Assembly (NCBI RefSeq): GCF_018991925.1
Contig: NW_024726302.1
Coordinates: 1-64,000 of the forward strand
Reading direction: 5' to 3'
DNA: 64,000 nt
From: Homarus americanus
Lineage: Eukaryota > Arthropoda > Malacostraca > Decapoda > Nephropidae
The notes beneath the pieces were generated by a model. The model did not search any database. It saw only the letters and a list, made by a program, of their open reading frames with translations, and was not told where the DNA came from. Shown here piece by piece: positions 49,465 through 60,986 of this stretch; within the stretch, counting starts at the first letter, position 1; each line of letters starts with the position of its first letter. A program made the position numbers and the translations under genes.

Positions 49465-49910
49465 GTTGGCGACCTGTGGTGTAATGGTGAGCATGCTCGC
49501 CTCGCAAGCGAGTGGACCGAGGTTCGATCCCGGGCAGGGTGACACTAAGGGCAACTTTCTTTACGCCATTTGCCTCTGTCTACCCAGAGTAATGGTTAGC
49601 CAGTGCAGTTGGCGAGTTGTCCGGTCTTTTCAGACTATTCCTTGACACTGAGTCATACAGCTCTTAGGGTGTGGTTGTTGTGTTGGCGACAGCTTCTACA
49701 CCTTAAACACTGGGTCATGCAGCTCGTTAACTTAGAGTGTGATTGTTGTGTTGGCGACAGCTTCTACACCTTAAACACTGGGTCATGCAGCTCGTTAACT
49801 TAGGGTCTGGTTGTTGTGTCGGCGACAGCTTCTACACCTTAAACAAATTCACGCCTAGATGGCCCTTGGGTCGGCCATCCCTGGACACGAGGGGCAACCA
49901 TTATTATTAC
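49465..49910 (+). mobile_element. Full-length tRNA-derived SINE with 8-bp TSD
   Basis: Flanked by perfect AAATGACT direct repeats (49457-49464 and 49911-49918). The head (49470-49541) has box A TGGTGTAATGG (49477-49487), a perfect CTCGC/GCGAG anticodon stem around loop CTCGCAA, and box B GGTTCGATCC (49521-49530). The acceptor stem pairs except for one mismatch, but the T-stem is decayed, so this is a tRNA-like pol III promoter and not a tRNA. The body contains GTAATGGTTAGCCAGTGCAG and a 68-bp segment (TCATGCAGCTCGTTAACTTA, GGCGACAGCTTCTACACC) present about three times. It ends GGGGCAACCATTATTATTAC. A short copy lies at 19143-19310 on the other strand. Confidence 0.88.
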
Positions 49911-49918
49911 AAATGACT

Positions 49919-50590
49919 TGAAGAAAATAACATGAAATCAAGTCTATAAACTGCTGTCTGTTAATAATTTCTTGGTAAAAATAAAGAAGATTACATTTTA
50001 CAGCATCTAAGGTTGGATAAATTTACCCAACGGAAACTTTGGTGATAGCTAACCCGACAGAGAAACTTTCATTCTACAATAGTAACGTTACGTGACAGTG
50101 ATGCACGGGGAGGATGTATAGTGTATGAGAAGAGTCAGTACACCAGGTGGTCCCCGTGCCGCCTTCACCTATGTATAGTGAGGTGCCAGTTTGCTCTCAG
50201 TGCGAATCTTCAACACCTCCCGAGCCACCTTCTGTTCCTTCTGCTGCCTCACCTTCCCAGTATACGTCACCGTCGGCCACACTGATGAGGATGATGAAGA
50301 GCTCCAGATCCTCACAGTTGACCTTACCAACGAGTGATAAATTTATGAGGTTTTTTAAGTAAGCGACCGTCTTGTTGACCGTCTTGTTGACCGTCTTGTT
50401 GCTGAAGGAGTGTGAACAGGAAGGTGAGGGTGCGTGACGTAGATGACCAAGTACAGTAGTGTTGGTACGGCATAAATTATATAACAAACTCTACCACCGC
50501 ACCCCTCCCCTCCCCCTCCCCTCCCCCCCCTTGCACCAGCGTCTTATAGAGAAACACTTTCAACAGTAGTGGTCAAACTCCCTTGCCCAG
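49919..50590. other. Unique stretch, no confident gene
   Basis: Contains an 18-bp-type repeat GACCGTCTTGTTGACC (about 50365-50400) and a CCCCTCCCC-rich tract at 50500-50530. A minus-strand frame of 96 codons (50197-50487) with an acidic C-terminus has no recognised motif. Confidence 0.4.
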
Positions 50591-50594
50591 ACCA

Positions 50595-51020
50595 CAAATC
50601 CTGTTGGGGAGGCTATAAGGCTCTGTTGGGGAGGCTATAAGGTCCTGTTGGGGAGGCTATAAAGCTCTGTTGGGGAGGCTATAAAGCTCTTTTGGGGAGG
50701 CTATAAGAGCTCCTTTTGGGGAGGCTAGAAGGTCCTGTTGGGGAGGCTATAAGGCTCTGTTGGGAGGCTATAAGGTCCTGTGGGGAGGCTATAAAGCTCT
50801 TTTGGGGAGGCTAGAAGGTCCTGTTGGGGAGGCTATAAAGCTCTTTTTGGGGCTAGAAGGTCCTGTTGGGGAGGCTATAAAGCTCTTTTGGGGAGACTAG
50901 AAGGTCCTGTTGGGGAGGCTACAAAGCTCTTTGGGAGACTAGAAGGTCCTGTTGGGAGGCTATAAAGCCGGGAGACAAGCCTGTTGGGGAGGCTATAAAG
51001 TCCTGTTGGGGAGGCTATAA
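50595..51020. repeat. ~23-bp minisatellite (TTGGGGAGGCTATAA)
   Basis: About 18 units of TGTTGGGGAGGCTATAAGG and variants (AAGCTCTT, AAGGTCC). Two unit types (CTATAAAGCTCT and CTAGAAGGTCCT) alternate in the right half. Confidence 0.93.
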
Positions 51021-51132
51021 GGAGAGAGAGACAGGCAGGCAGACAGAGAGAGAGACAGACAGAATGAGACTGACAGACAGAGGAGAGAGACAGACAGACA
51101 GAAAGACAGACAGACAGAAAGACAGACAGACA
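51020..51132. repeat. (GACA)n/(GA)n microsatellite
   Basis: GACAGACAGA units mixed with GA and GAAAGACA. Confidence 0.93.
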
Positions 51133-51204
51133 TGTTTACATAGACAGATATTACACGAATATAAACAACAGCAAACACTAAGCCATTTTTCAACCCTAGA
51201 TAAA

Positions 51205-52590
51205 CACACCTTACAATCCCTCTCATTCCCTCCCTCCTCCTCCCACTTGAATCCTCTCATTCCCCTCTTCCTCCTACTACTTGAATCCCTGTCATTCCCT
51301 CCCTTCCTTCCTCCTTTGAATCCCTCTCATTCCTCTCCTCCTACTTAAATCCCTCTCATTCCCCTCCCCCTCCTCCTACTTGAATCCCTCTATTCCCTCT
51401 CCTCCCCTCTCTTGAATCCCTCTATTCCTCCCCCCTCCTACACAATCACCTCTCCACTCCCTCCTCCTCCTACTTGAATCCCTCTCATACCCCTCCCCTC
51501 CTCCACTTGGTCCCTCTCATTCCCTCTCCTCTACTTGAATCCCTCTCATTTCCCCTCCCCCTCCTCCTCCTACCTGATCCCTCTCATTTCCCCTCTCCTC
51601 TCCCTCCTACTTGAATCCTCTCATTCCCTCCCCTCCTCCTACCTGAATCCCTCTCATTCCCCTCTCCTCCTTCTACTTGAATCCCTCTCATTTCCCCTCT
51701 CATTTCCCTCTCCTCCTCCTCCTTCTCTTGAATCCCTCTCATTCCCTCTCCTCTCCTCCTACTTGAATCCCTGTCATTCCCTCCCCCTCCCCTTCCTACC
51801 TGAATCCCTCTCATTTCCCCTCTCCTTCTCCTCCTTTGAATCCCTCCTAACTTCCTCCTCCCCTCCTACCTGTCCCTCTCATTCCCCTCTCCTCCCCTCC
51901 TACCTGAATCCCTCATTTCCCTCTCCTCCTACTTGAATCCCTCTCCTCCTCCTCCTTTGAATCCCTCTCATTCCTTTCTCCTTCTCCTTTGAATCCCTCT
52001 CATTCCCCTCTCCTCCTCCTACTTGAATCCCTCTCATTCCCCTCTCCTCCTCCTACTTGAATCCCTCTCATTCCCCCTCTCCTCCTCCTAATTGAATCCC
52101 TCTCATTCCCCTCCCCTCCCCTTCCTACCTGAATCCCTCTCATTCCCCTCTCCTCCTCCTCCTCCTACTTGAATCCCTCTCATTCCCCCCTCCCCCTCCC
52201 CTTCCTACCTGAATCCCTCTCATCCCTCTCCTCCTCCAACTTGAATCCCTCCCTTTCCCTTCTCCTCCTCCTCCCTACTTGAATCCCTCTCATTCCTCTC
52301 TCCTCCACCTCCTTTAAATCCCTCTCATTCCCCCTCTCTTCACCTCCTGATCCTCTCATTCCCTCTCCTCCTCCAACTGAACCCTCCCTTTCCTCTCCTC
52401 CTCCTCCTACTTGAATCCCTTTCATTCCCTCTCCTCCACCTCCTTGAATCCTCTCATTCCCTCTCCTCCTCCTCTTCCCTCCATCCTCTCATCCCCTCCT
52501 CCCCTCCTTGAACCCTCTCACCCTCTCCTCCTCCAACTTGAACCCCTCTCATTCCCCTCTCCTCCCTCCTTCCTACTTGAATCTCTAAGA
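51205..52590. repeat. ~34-bp polypyrimidine minisatellite
   Basis: About 40 units built of TACTTGAATCCCTCTCATTC and CCCTCTCCTCCTCC, with length variation in the CCT part. The TTGAATCC phrase is the only purine-bearing island in each unit. Pro/Ser and Arg/Glu/Gly frames are artefacts. Confidence 0.94.
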
Positions 52591-52928
52591 AAATGAACTC
52601 CAACGTACGCAATTACACCGAGTAACAACCCCCTTAACTGGCACTCTAATCACATCTAATGGGCGATTATACGCGAACGTCCATTATAACGCAGCTGGAC
52701 TCTCGTGAGGGGCAGAGTGGGCTAAGTGGTGATATAATGAACGTTTGTGGGGTGGTGAGTGGGAGTAGGAGGGGTGAGTGAGTAGTGAGAGGAGGGTGAG
52801 TGGGCCTGAGGAAGATTGTAGGGTAATGTTATAACCTTTACTAGGGGTGAGGGTGATGAGAGCAGTGAGGAAGGGACTGAGTGGGAGAGAATGAGGGAGG
52901 AATGCGGAGGTAAATTGATTGAGCTTTG

Positions 52929-52930
<2 letters not shown>
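52591..52930. other. Unique stretch with TATAACG-type sequence
   Basis: 52620-52700 contains GATTATACGCGAACGTCCAT and TATAACGCAGCTGGACTC. These resemble Tc1-mariner/pogo-type ends, but no matching inverted copy was found. The rest (52740-52920) is GGTGAGTGG-rich. Confidence 0.35.

Positions 52931-52990
<60 letters not shown>
52931..52990. repeat. (GA)n microsatellite
   Basis: About 28 GA units. Confidence 0.96.
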
Positions 52991-52991
<1 letters not shown>

Positions 52992-53097
52992 TAAAGAAAG
53001 AAAGAAAGGCAGGAACATATAAATTATTTAGATATTTCAATAAGATTACTTTTTTTGTCTTTCGTTCTTCTTCTTCTTCTTCTTAGGTTAGGTTAGT

Positions 53098-53508
<411 letters not shown>

Positions 53509-54057
53509 AATAATAATAATAATAAACGGTTTATTGAAAGAGCTTGGCAGCCAGAGGCTGAAAATATACAGTTACATATTTGGGAATGGGTTTCGAATTA
53601 CAAATAATATACAAGTAACATAAGTGACACAAATAAGATATATAATAACTAGATGGGGGAAAAGCTCAAACTACAGGGCATTTCAACATAGTGACAGTGC
53701 AAGGAGTAGTGTTTACTGGGAGTGAATACACTGGTTATTACAAGTTATTATTAATTTTACAATGGTTGGGACTGGGCTGTTCTTATAGCGATCAGTTCGT
53801 GCACGTATGGGCTGGATGCGGTTGTGGTGTCGAACAGCAATTCTCGGACTAGGGATCTCAGGTGGTAGTAGGAGCTGGTGTCGAGGATGGTGTAGAAGCT
53901 TCTTACCAAATTTGCAGATGAGGTCGTGGTGATGGTCAGTGAGAGTCGAAAGGGTCAGTGTGTTGAGCGCTTCTTGATATGTGGAGTAGGAAGGGGAGAG
54001 AATAATCTTGCATGCCCTCTTTGCACTTTTCTAGGTGTTTACGTTGGAGGAAGACCA
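53509..54057 (-). mobile_element. LINE 3' end, copy A
   Basis: Read on the minus strand: a reverse transcriptase C-terminus (53713-54030), a ~150-bp 3' UTR, the stem-loop CAGCC-TCT-GGCTG (53548-53560), AATAAA and a (TTA)n tail. The tail abuts the GT array. The 5' side is truncated at another GT array (54058). Copy A' at 55818-56080 shares the 3' UTR. Confidence 0.8.
53713..54030 (-). pseudogene. Non-LTR reverse transcriptase C-terminus (copy A)
   Basis: An open minus-strand frame of 105 codons plus stop reads KRACKIILSPSYSTYQEAL, NTLTLSTLTDHHHDLICKF, GKKLLHHPRHQLLLPPE, IAVRHHNRIQPIRARTDRYK and NSPVPTIVKLI. The RAC(R/K)IIL..YSTYQEAL..L and (R/T)DRYKNSP.PTIVKLIN patterns are usual for the C-terminal domain of jockey/CR1-type LINE ORF2 proteins. 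One base upstream of KRACK the frame shifts (a LEKCK stretch is in another frame), so only this end is present. Not functional alone. Confidence 0.78.
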
Positions 54058-54065
54058 GGTGTGTG

Positions 54066-54152
<87 letters not shown>

Positions 54153-54169
54153 TGTGTGTGTGTGTGTGT

Positions 54170-54210
<41 letters not shown>

Positions 54211-54228
54211 GTGTGTGTGTGTGTGTGT

Positions 54229-54265
<37 letters not shown>

Positions 54266-54303
54266 GTGTGTGTGTGTGTGTGTGTGTGTGTGTCTGTGTG
54301 TGT

Positions 54304-54371
<68 letters not shown>

Positions 54372-54426
54372 ATAATAATAATAATATAATATATATATAT
54401 ATAATATATATATATATAATAATAAT
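54058..54426. repeat. (GT)n array, then (AAT)n and (TA)n
   Basis: About 310 bp GT with several GTCTGT, GTTGTG and GTATGT breaks, then AAT triplets and ATATAT runs to 54420. Confidence 0.96.
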
Positions 54427-54590
54427 TAACGGTTTATTGAAAAAATTCTGCAGCCCGAAGGCTGAAAATATACATTGGACATAAATGACTTATTACATAC
54501 ATTGGTGGTTTAACAAAAGCCTTCATTAGAAAGGTAAAGGAACATACAGTGAACATACAGATTAATGTAGGTGTTGAACAGCAAACTCGT
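54427..54590 (-). mobile_element. LINE-like 3' end, copy B
   Basis: On the minus strand it ends ATGTATATTTTCAGCC-TTCG-GGCTGCAG, then CAATAAACCGTT and (AAT/TTA). The stem-loop is at 54451-54464. Its last ~45 bases match copy A, but the upstream 3' UTR differs, so A and B are two subfamilies sharing the terminal module. Confidence 0.75.
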
Positions 54591-55285
54591 AGTGTAGTAA
54601 CTCCTCCCAGATGGTGTAAGGAGGAACTCACGTGGTGTAGTAGTTCCTCAGAAGGTGTTATGAGGGACCTGGCGTGGTGTAGTAATTCCCTCGCAGATGG
54701 TGTTATGAGGGGCCTCACGTGGTTTAGTAATTCCCTCACAGATGGTGTTATGAGGGACCTCGTGGTGTAACTCCCTCACAGATGGTGTTATGAGGGGCCT
54801 CACGTGGTGTAGTAATTCCCTCACAGATGGTGTTATGAGGGACCTCACGTGGTGTAGTAACTCCCTCACAGATGGTGTTATGAGGGACCTCTCGTGGTGT
54901 AGTAATTACCTCACAGATGGTGTTATGAGGGACCTCACGTGGTGTAGTAATTACCTCACAGATGGTGTTATGAGGGGCCTCACGTGGTGTAGTAATTACC
55001 TCACAGATGGTGTTATGAGGGGCCTCACGTGGTGTAGTAACTCCCTCACAGATGGTGTTATGAGGGGCCTCACGTGGTGTAGTAATTACCTCACAGATGG
55101 TGTTATGAGGGGCCTCACGTGGTGTAGTAACTCCCTCACAGATGATGTTATGAGGGGCATCACGTGGTGTAGTAATTCCCTCACAGATGGTGTTATGAGG
55201 GCCTTGACGTGGTGTAGTAATTCCCTCACATATGGTGTTATGAGGGGCATGTGGTGTAGTAATTCCCTCACAGATGGTGTGGTCT
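54591..55285. repeat. 45-bp satellite, first array
   Basis: About 15 copies of a 45-bp unit, CCTCACAGATGGTGTTATGA plus GGGGCCTCACGTGGTGTAGT. The period is a multiple of three, so a 15-residue repeat (MRGLTWCSNSLTDGV) stays open for 197 codons on the plus strand, and a Val-Arg-Glu-Leu-Leu-His-His repeat on the minus strand. Variation is not biased to third codon positions of either frame as far as I can see, so I do not call a gene. Confidence 0.93.
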
Positions 55286-55617
55286 TAGGCCTTCCTATCG
55301 TAGACGGATTAACACATCGCTGGTTGTTGGGTCTCACGGGCCGTTATCACTGGGTACCTGGGACCTCACTGTGTGAAGGTTAACTTGGGTACGACTGTTA
55401 CTGTTGAGTTGCTCTCACTGACTTAAGCACTGTTCACCACTGTTCACCATCTGTTCAACACTGGTTCCGGCTTTCCTAAATGAAATTGTAATTTCTGGGT
55501 AGAACTTGATATTCCGGTGGGGAGGAGGGTTCAGAAGGGGTTGGTATGGACCAAGTTAACAGTTGACCTGGTTGCTCACGAGGCGCCAGGTACGTCTTGA
55601 CCCCAATGGTCAAGGAT
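55286..55617. other. Unique flank of the 45-bp satellite, copy 1
   Basis: GGTCTTAGGCCTTCCTATCG to TTGACCCCAATGGTC. The same flank recurs at 57476-57743, showing that satellite and flank were duplicated together. Contains a GTTCACCACTGTTCACCAT repeat. Confidence 0.75.
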
Positions 55618-55817
<200 letters not shown>

Positions 55818-56080
55818 ATAATAATAATAATATATATAATAATTAACGGTTTATTGAAAGAGCGGCAGCCAGAAGGCTGAAAATATACAGTTACATATTT
55901 GGGGAATGGGTTACGAATTACAAATAATATACAAGAAACATAAGTGACACAAATAAGACATATAATAACTAGATGGGGAAAAGCTCAAACTAGGGCATTT
56001 CAACATAGTGACAGTGCAAGGAGTAGTGTTAACTGGGAGTGAATACACTGATTTATTACAAGTTATTGATAATTGTGTCT
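55818..56080 (-). mobile_element. LINE 3' end, copy A'
   Basis: Same 3' UTR as copy A (TAACATAAGTGACACAAATA-type sequence on the plus strand) with the stem-loop CAGCC-TTCT-GGCTG at 55866-55879, AATAAA and (AAT)n tail. Truncated by a GT array just at the stop of the copy A reading frame, so no coding part remains. Confidence 0.8.
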
Positions 56081-56246
<166 letters not shown>

Positions 56247-56440
56247 AAATAATAATAATAATAATAATAATAATTAACGGTTTATTGAAAATTCTCTGGC
56301 CCGAAGGCTGAAAATATACATTGGACATAAATGACTTATTACATACATTGGTGGTTTAACAAAGCCTTCATTAGAGAAGGTAAAGGAACATACAGTGAAC
56401 ATACAGATTAATGTAGGTGTTGACCAGCAAACTCGTAGTG
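56247..56440 (-). mobile_element. LINE-like 3' end, copy B'
   Basis: Matches copy B including the GCC-TTCG-GGC stem-loop core (plus 56299-56308), AATAAA and (AAT)n tail. The outer stem has lost a pair. Confidence 0.75.
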
Positions 56441-57475
56441 TAGTAACTCCCTCCCAGATGGTGTTAGGAGGAACTCACGTGGTGTAGTAGTTCCCTCAGA
56501 TGGTGTTATGAGGGACCTGGCGTGGTGTAGTAATTCCCTCACTGGTGTTATGAGGGGCCTCACGTGGTGTAGTAATTCCCTCACAGATGGTGTTATGAGG
56601 ACCTCACGTGGTGTAGTAATTACCTCACAGATGGTGTTATGAGGGACCTCACGTGGTGTAGTAATTACCTAACAGATGGTGTTATGAGAGGCCTCACGTG
56701 GTGTAGTAACTCCCTCACAGATGGTGTTATGAGGGGCATCACGTGGTGTAGTAATTCCCTCACAGATGGTGTTATGAGGGGCCTGACGTGGTGTAGTAAT
56801 TCCCTCACAGATGGTGTTATGACGGACCTCACGTGGTGTAATAATTCCCTCACAGATGGTGTGATGGGGACTTGACGGTGTAGTAATTCCCTCACATATG
56901 GTGTTATGAGGGACATGTGGTGTAGTAATTCCCTCACAGATGGTGTTATGAGGGACCTCGTGTAGTAATTACCTCACAGATGGTGTTATGAGGACCTCAC
57001 GTGGTGTAGTAATTACCTAACAGATGGTGTTATGAGAGGCCTCACGTGGTGTAGTAACTCCCTCACAGATGGTGTTGGGGCATCACGTGGTGTAGTAATT
57101 CCCTCACAGATGGTGTTATGAGGGCCTGACGTGGTGTAGTAATTCCCTCACAGATGGTGTTATGAGGGACCTCACGTGGTGTAGTAATTACCTCACAGAT
57201 GGTGTTATGAGGGACCTCACGTGGTGTAGTAATTACCTAACAGATGGTGTTATGAGAGGCCTCACGTGGTGTAGTAACTCCCTCACAGATGGTGCTATGA
57301 GGGGCATCACGTGTTGTATTAATTCCCTCACAGATGGTGTTATGAGGGACCTCACGTGGTGTAGTAATTCCCTCACAGATGGTGTTATGAGGGACTTGGT
57401 GTAGTAATTCCCTCACATATGGTGTTATCATGTGGTGTAGTAATTCCCTCACAGATGGTGTTATATGAGTGAGGT
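56441..57475. repeat. 45-bp satellite, second array
   Basis: About 22 copies of the same 45-bp unit as 54591-55285, with a further internal duplication: the run from AGTAATTACCTAACAGATGG recurs near 56660, 57007 and 57230, i.e. blocks of several units copied together. Confidence 0.93.
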
Positions 57476-57743
57476 TTGGTCTTAGGCCTTCCTTTCGTAG
57501 ACGGATTAACACATCGGTGGTTGTTGTTAGTCTCACGGGCCCTTATCACTGGAGTACCTGGGACCTCACTGTGTGAAGGTTAACTTGGGTACGACTGTTT
57601 CTGTTGAGTTGTTCTCACTGACTTAAGCACTGTTCACCACTGTTCACCATCTGTTCAACACTGGTTCCGTTCCTTTCCTAAATAAATTGTAAATTCTGGC
57701 GAGAACTTGTTGATATTCCGGTGGGGAGGAGGGTTCAGGAGGG
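57476..57743. other. Unique flank of the 45-bp satellite, copy 2
   Basis: Second copy of the flank at 55286-55617 (AGGCCTTCC, GTAGACGGATTAACACATCG, GGACCTCACTGTGTGAAGGT), diverged by scattered substitutions and small indels. Confidence 0.75.
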
Positions 57744-58965
<1,222 letters not shown>

Positions 58966-58979
58966 TCAGTTAACACTCA

Positions 58980-58981
58980 AT

Positions 58982-59010
<29 letters not shown>
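58980..59010. repeat. (GA)n microsatellite
   Basis: About 14 GA units. Confidence 0.95.
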
Positions 59011-59012
<2 letters not shown>

Positions 59013-59294
59013 GAGCTAACGAAATTATGCCCCTCCTCAATCGTACGGGAAGGAGGGGTATTTTCCCATCAAAAGACAGACAGACAAACAGAACCAAACG
59101 AGACAATCCAGTAGTTAGTTACGTTACCTGAGGACACTGAGGACCCTCAGGTAGTTAAGATAGTTACAATTACTGACATTCACTTAATCAACTGTCCTTT
59201 ATAAGTAAGATAAACAAATGACAAATAAACAAGTAAATCAGAGAATAAATAGAAAATGGAAAAAATGGAAGATAAATTTGGTCAGCTGATATCC
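59011..59294. other. Unique AT-rich stretch, no gene seen
   Basis: Short GACAGACAGACAAACAG phrase and AT-rich sequence; nothing recognisable. Confidence 0.45.
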
Positions 59295-60165
59295 ATCCAT
59301 CTCCCTCCTACCTCCTCCCTCCCTCCCCACCTCTCTCCCTCCCTCCCTACCTCCCTCCCTCCCTCCCTCCCTCCCTCCCACCTCTCTCCCCTCCCTCCTC
59401 CCTCCCTCCCTCCCTCCCTCCCCCAAATACCTCTCTCCCCCACAGCTTCCTCCCTCCTTCCCTCCCTGAGCCAATGTCACCGTGGAGGGGGAAAGGAAGG
59501 AGGGAGGAAAGGATAAAGGGAGGGAGGAGGGAAGGTAATAGTGGTGGAAGGGTGAGAATGAGAGGGACAGAAGAATGGGTGGGGAGGAAGTAGAATGGTG
59601 GGGAGGTGAGGGAGGAAGATGGGGAGGGAGGCAGGATGGGAGGGGAGGCAGGATGGGAGGAGGAAGAGATGGTGAGGAGGAAAGATGGTGAGGGAGGAAG
59701 GAGGGAGGCAGGATGGGGAGGGAGGCAGATGAAGGGAGGGAGGATGAGGGAGGGAGGAAGGATGAGGAGGGAGGAAGATGGTGAGGGGAGGAAAATGGGG
59801 AGGGAGGAAGGATGGTGAGGAGAAGAATGGGGAGGGAGGGAAGGATGGAGAGGGAGGCTGAGGGGGAGGAGGAAGGAGGGAGAAAGAGATGGGGAGGATG
59901 TGCTGAACTTGGATGTAGGTATGTGGGACAAGAGACACACAGACAGACAGACAGACATGTAAACAGAGAGAGAGATGAGGAGAAAGAGAGAGAGGAGGAG
60001 AGAGAGAGAGAGGAGAGAGAGAGATGGAGGAGAGCGTGAGAGGAGAGATGGAGGAGAGAGTGAGAGAGAGAGATGGAGGAGAGAGTGAGAGAGAGAGAGA
60101 TGGAGGAGAGAGTGAGAGAAGAGATGGAGAAGAGAGTGATGGAGAGAGAGATGGAGGAGATATTT
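59295..60165. repeat. (CCTCCCT)n then (GGGAGGA)n: strand-switching polypyrimidine/polypurine
   Basis: Plus strand is pyrimidine-rich (CCTCCCTCCC) to about 59470, then purine-rich (GGGAGGGAGGAAGGATGG and GAGAGAGATGGAGGAGAG) to 60165. The two halves are complementary and can fold back. The right part has a ~30-bp GAGAGTGAGAGAGAGAGATG unit. Confidence 0.92.
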
Positions 60166-60283
60166 ACGGTTAACAAATTTATTGGCAAGCTTTGAGTACG
60201 GTGACACTGGGGGTGAGGAGAGAGGTGGAAAAGGGAGATGGAAGGTGGAGAGGAGAGAATGTGAGAGGGAGGGGGAGAAAGGT

Positions 60284-60289
<6 letters not shown>

Positions 60290-60344
<55 letters not shown>

Positions 60345-60395
60345 ATCAATACTTTGACAGGCACTACGATAGGCCTAGGTGTGCTGTGTACACAA

Positions 60396-60455
<60 letters not shown>

Positions 60456-60750
60456 TCTCCTCTCTCTCTCTTTCTTTCACCTCCATCTCTCTCTCCTCTC
60501 TCTCTCTTTCTCTTTCCTCCATCTCTCTCTCTTTCTCTTTCCTCCATCTCTCTCTCTCTCTCTAATCAAGTTACTCCTTCCTTCCTTCCTTCCTTCCTTC
60601 CTTCCTTCCTTCCTCTTTCATTTCTTTCTGTCACTTTTTTCTTTTTCCCTTATGTTTTTATTCTCGTTTTCTTTATTCCATTGTCCGTCTTATCTTTCTT
60701 CATTCATTTCTTTCATTTTAATTTTTATTACATTTCCGTATACAGTATCT

Positions 60751-60781
<31 letters not shown>

Positions 60782-60982
60782 ATGTCTTCTTTCTCTTTGT
60801 TGTCTTTCTTTACTATTTTCATTTTCCATCTTACACTTTTTTCTTCCTTTTAATTTTTTTTAAATTTGTCTCCCTCCCTCTCTCCCTCTCTCTCTTCCCC
60901 CTCCTCCCTGCTTCTACATACCCCTCCCTTTTCTCTCCCCTCCTTCCCCCTCTCACTCTTCTCTTCCTTCATCCCTCCCTCC
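60290..60982. repeat. (GA)n, (CT)n, (CTTC)n and T/C-rich tract
   Basis: GA at 60290-60338, CT at 60395-60452 and beyond, CTTC at 60573-60613 and 60748-60780, then CCCTCC-rich DNA to the LINE junction. The GA and CT runs are complementary. Confidence 0.92.
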
Positions 60983-60986
60983 GCCT

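Noticed and set aside
49470..49541. Functional tRNA-Ala (CGC) gene
   Set aside because: Boxes A and B and the anticodon stem are good, but the T-stem does not pair and the head continues into a SINE body with a TSD.
50197..50487. Possible small protein or last exon on the minus strand with an acidic C-terminus
   Set aside because: No recognised motif, starts in a repeat (Asn-Lys-Thr-Val x3) and overlaps an equally open plus-strand frame; too weak.
54790..55383. 197-codon repeat protein (15-residue unit)
   Set aside because: Exact 45-bp satellite with open frames on both strands, no flanking coding sequence, and it is interrupted by stops in the second array.
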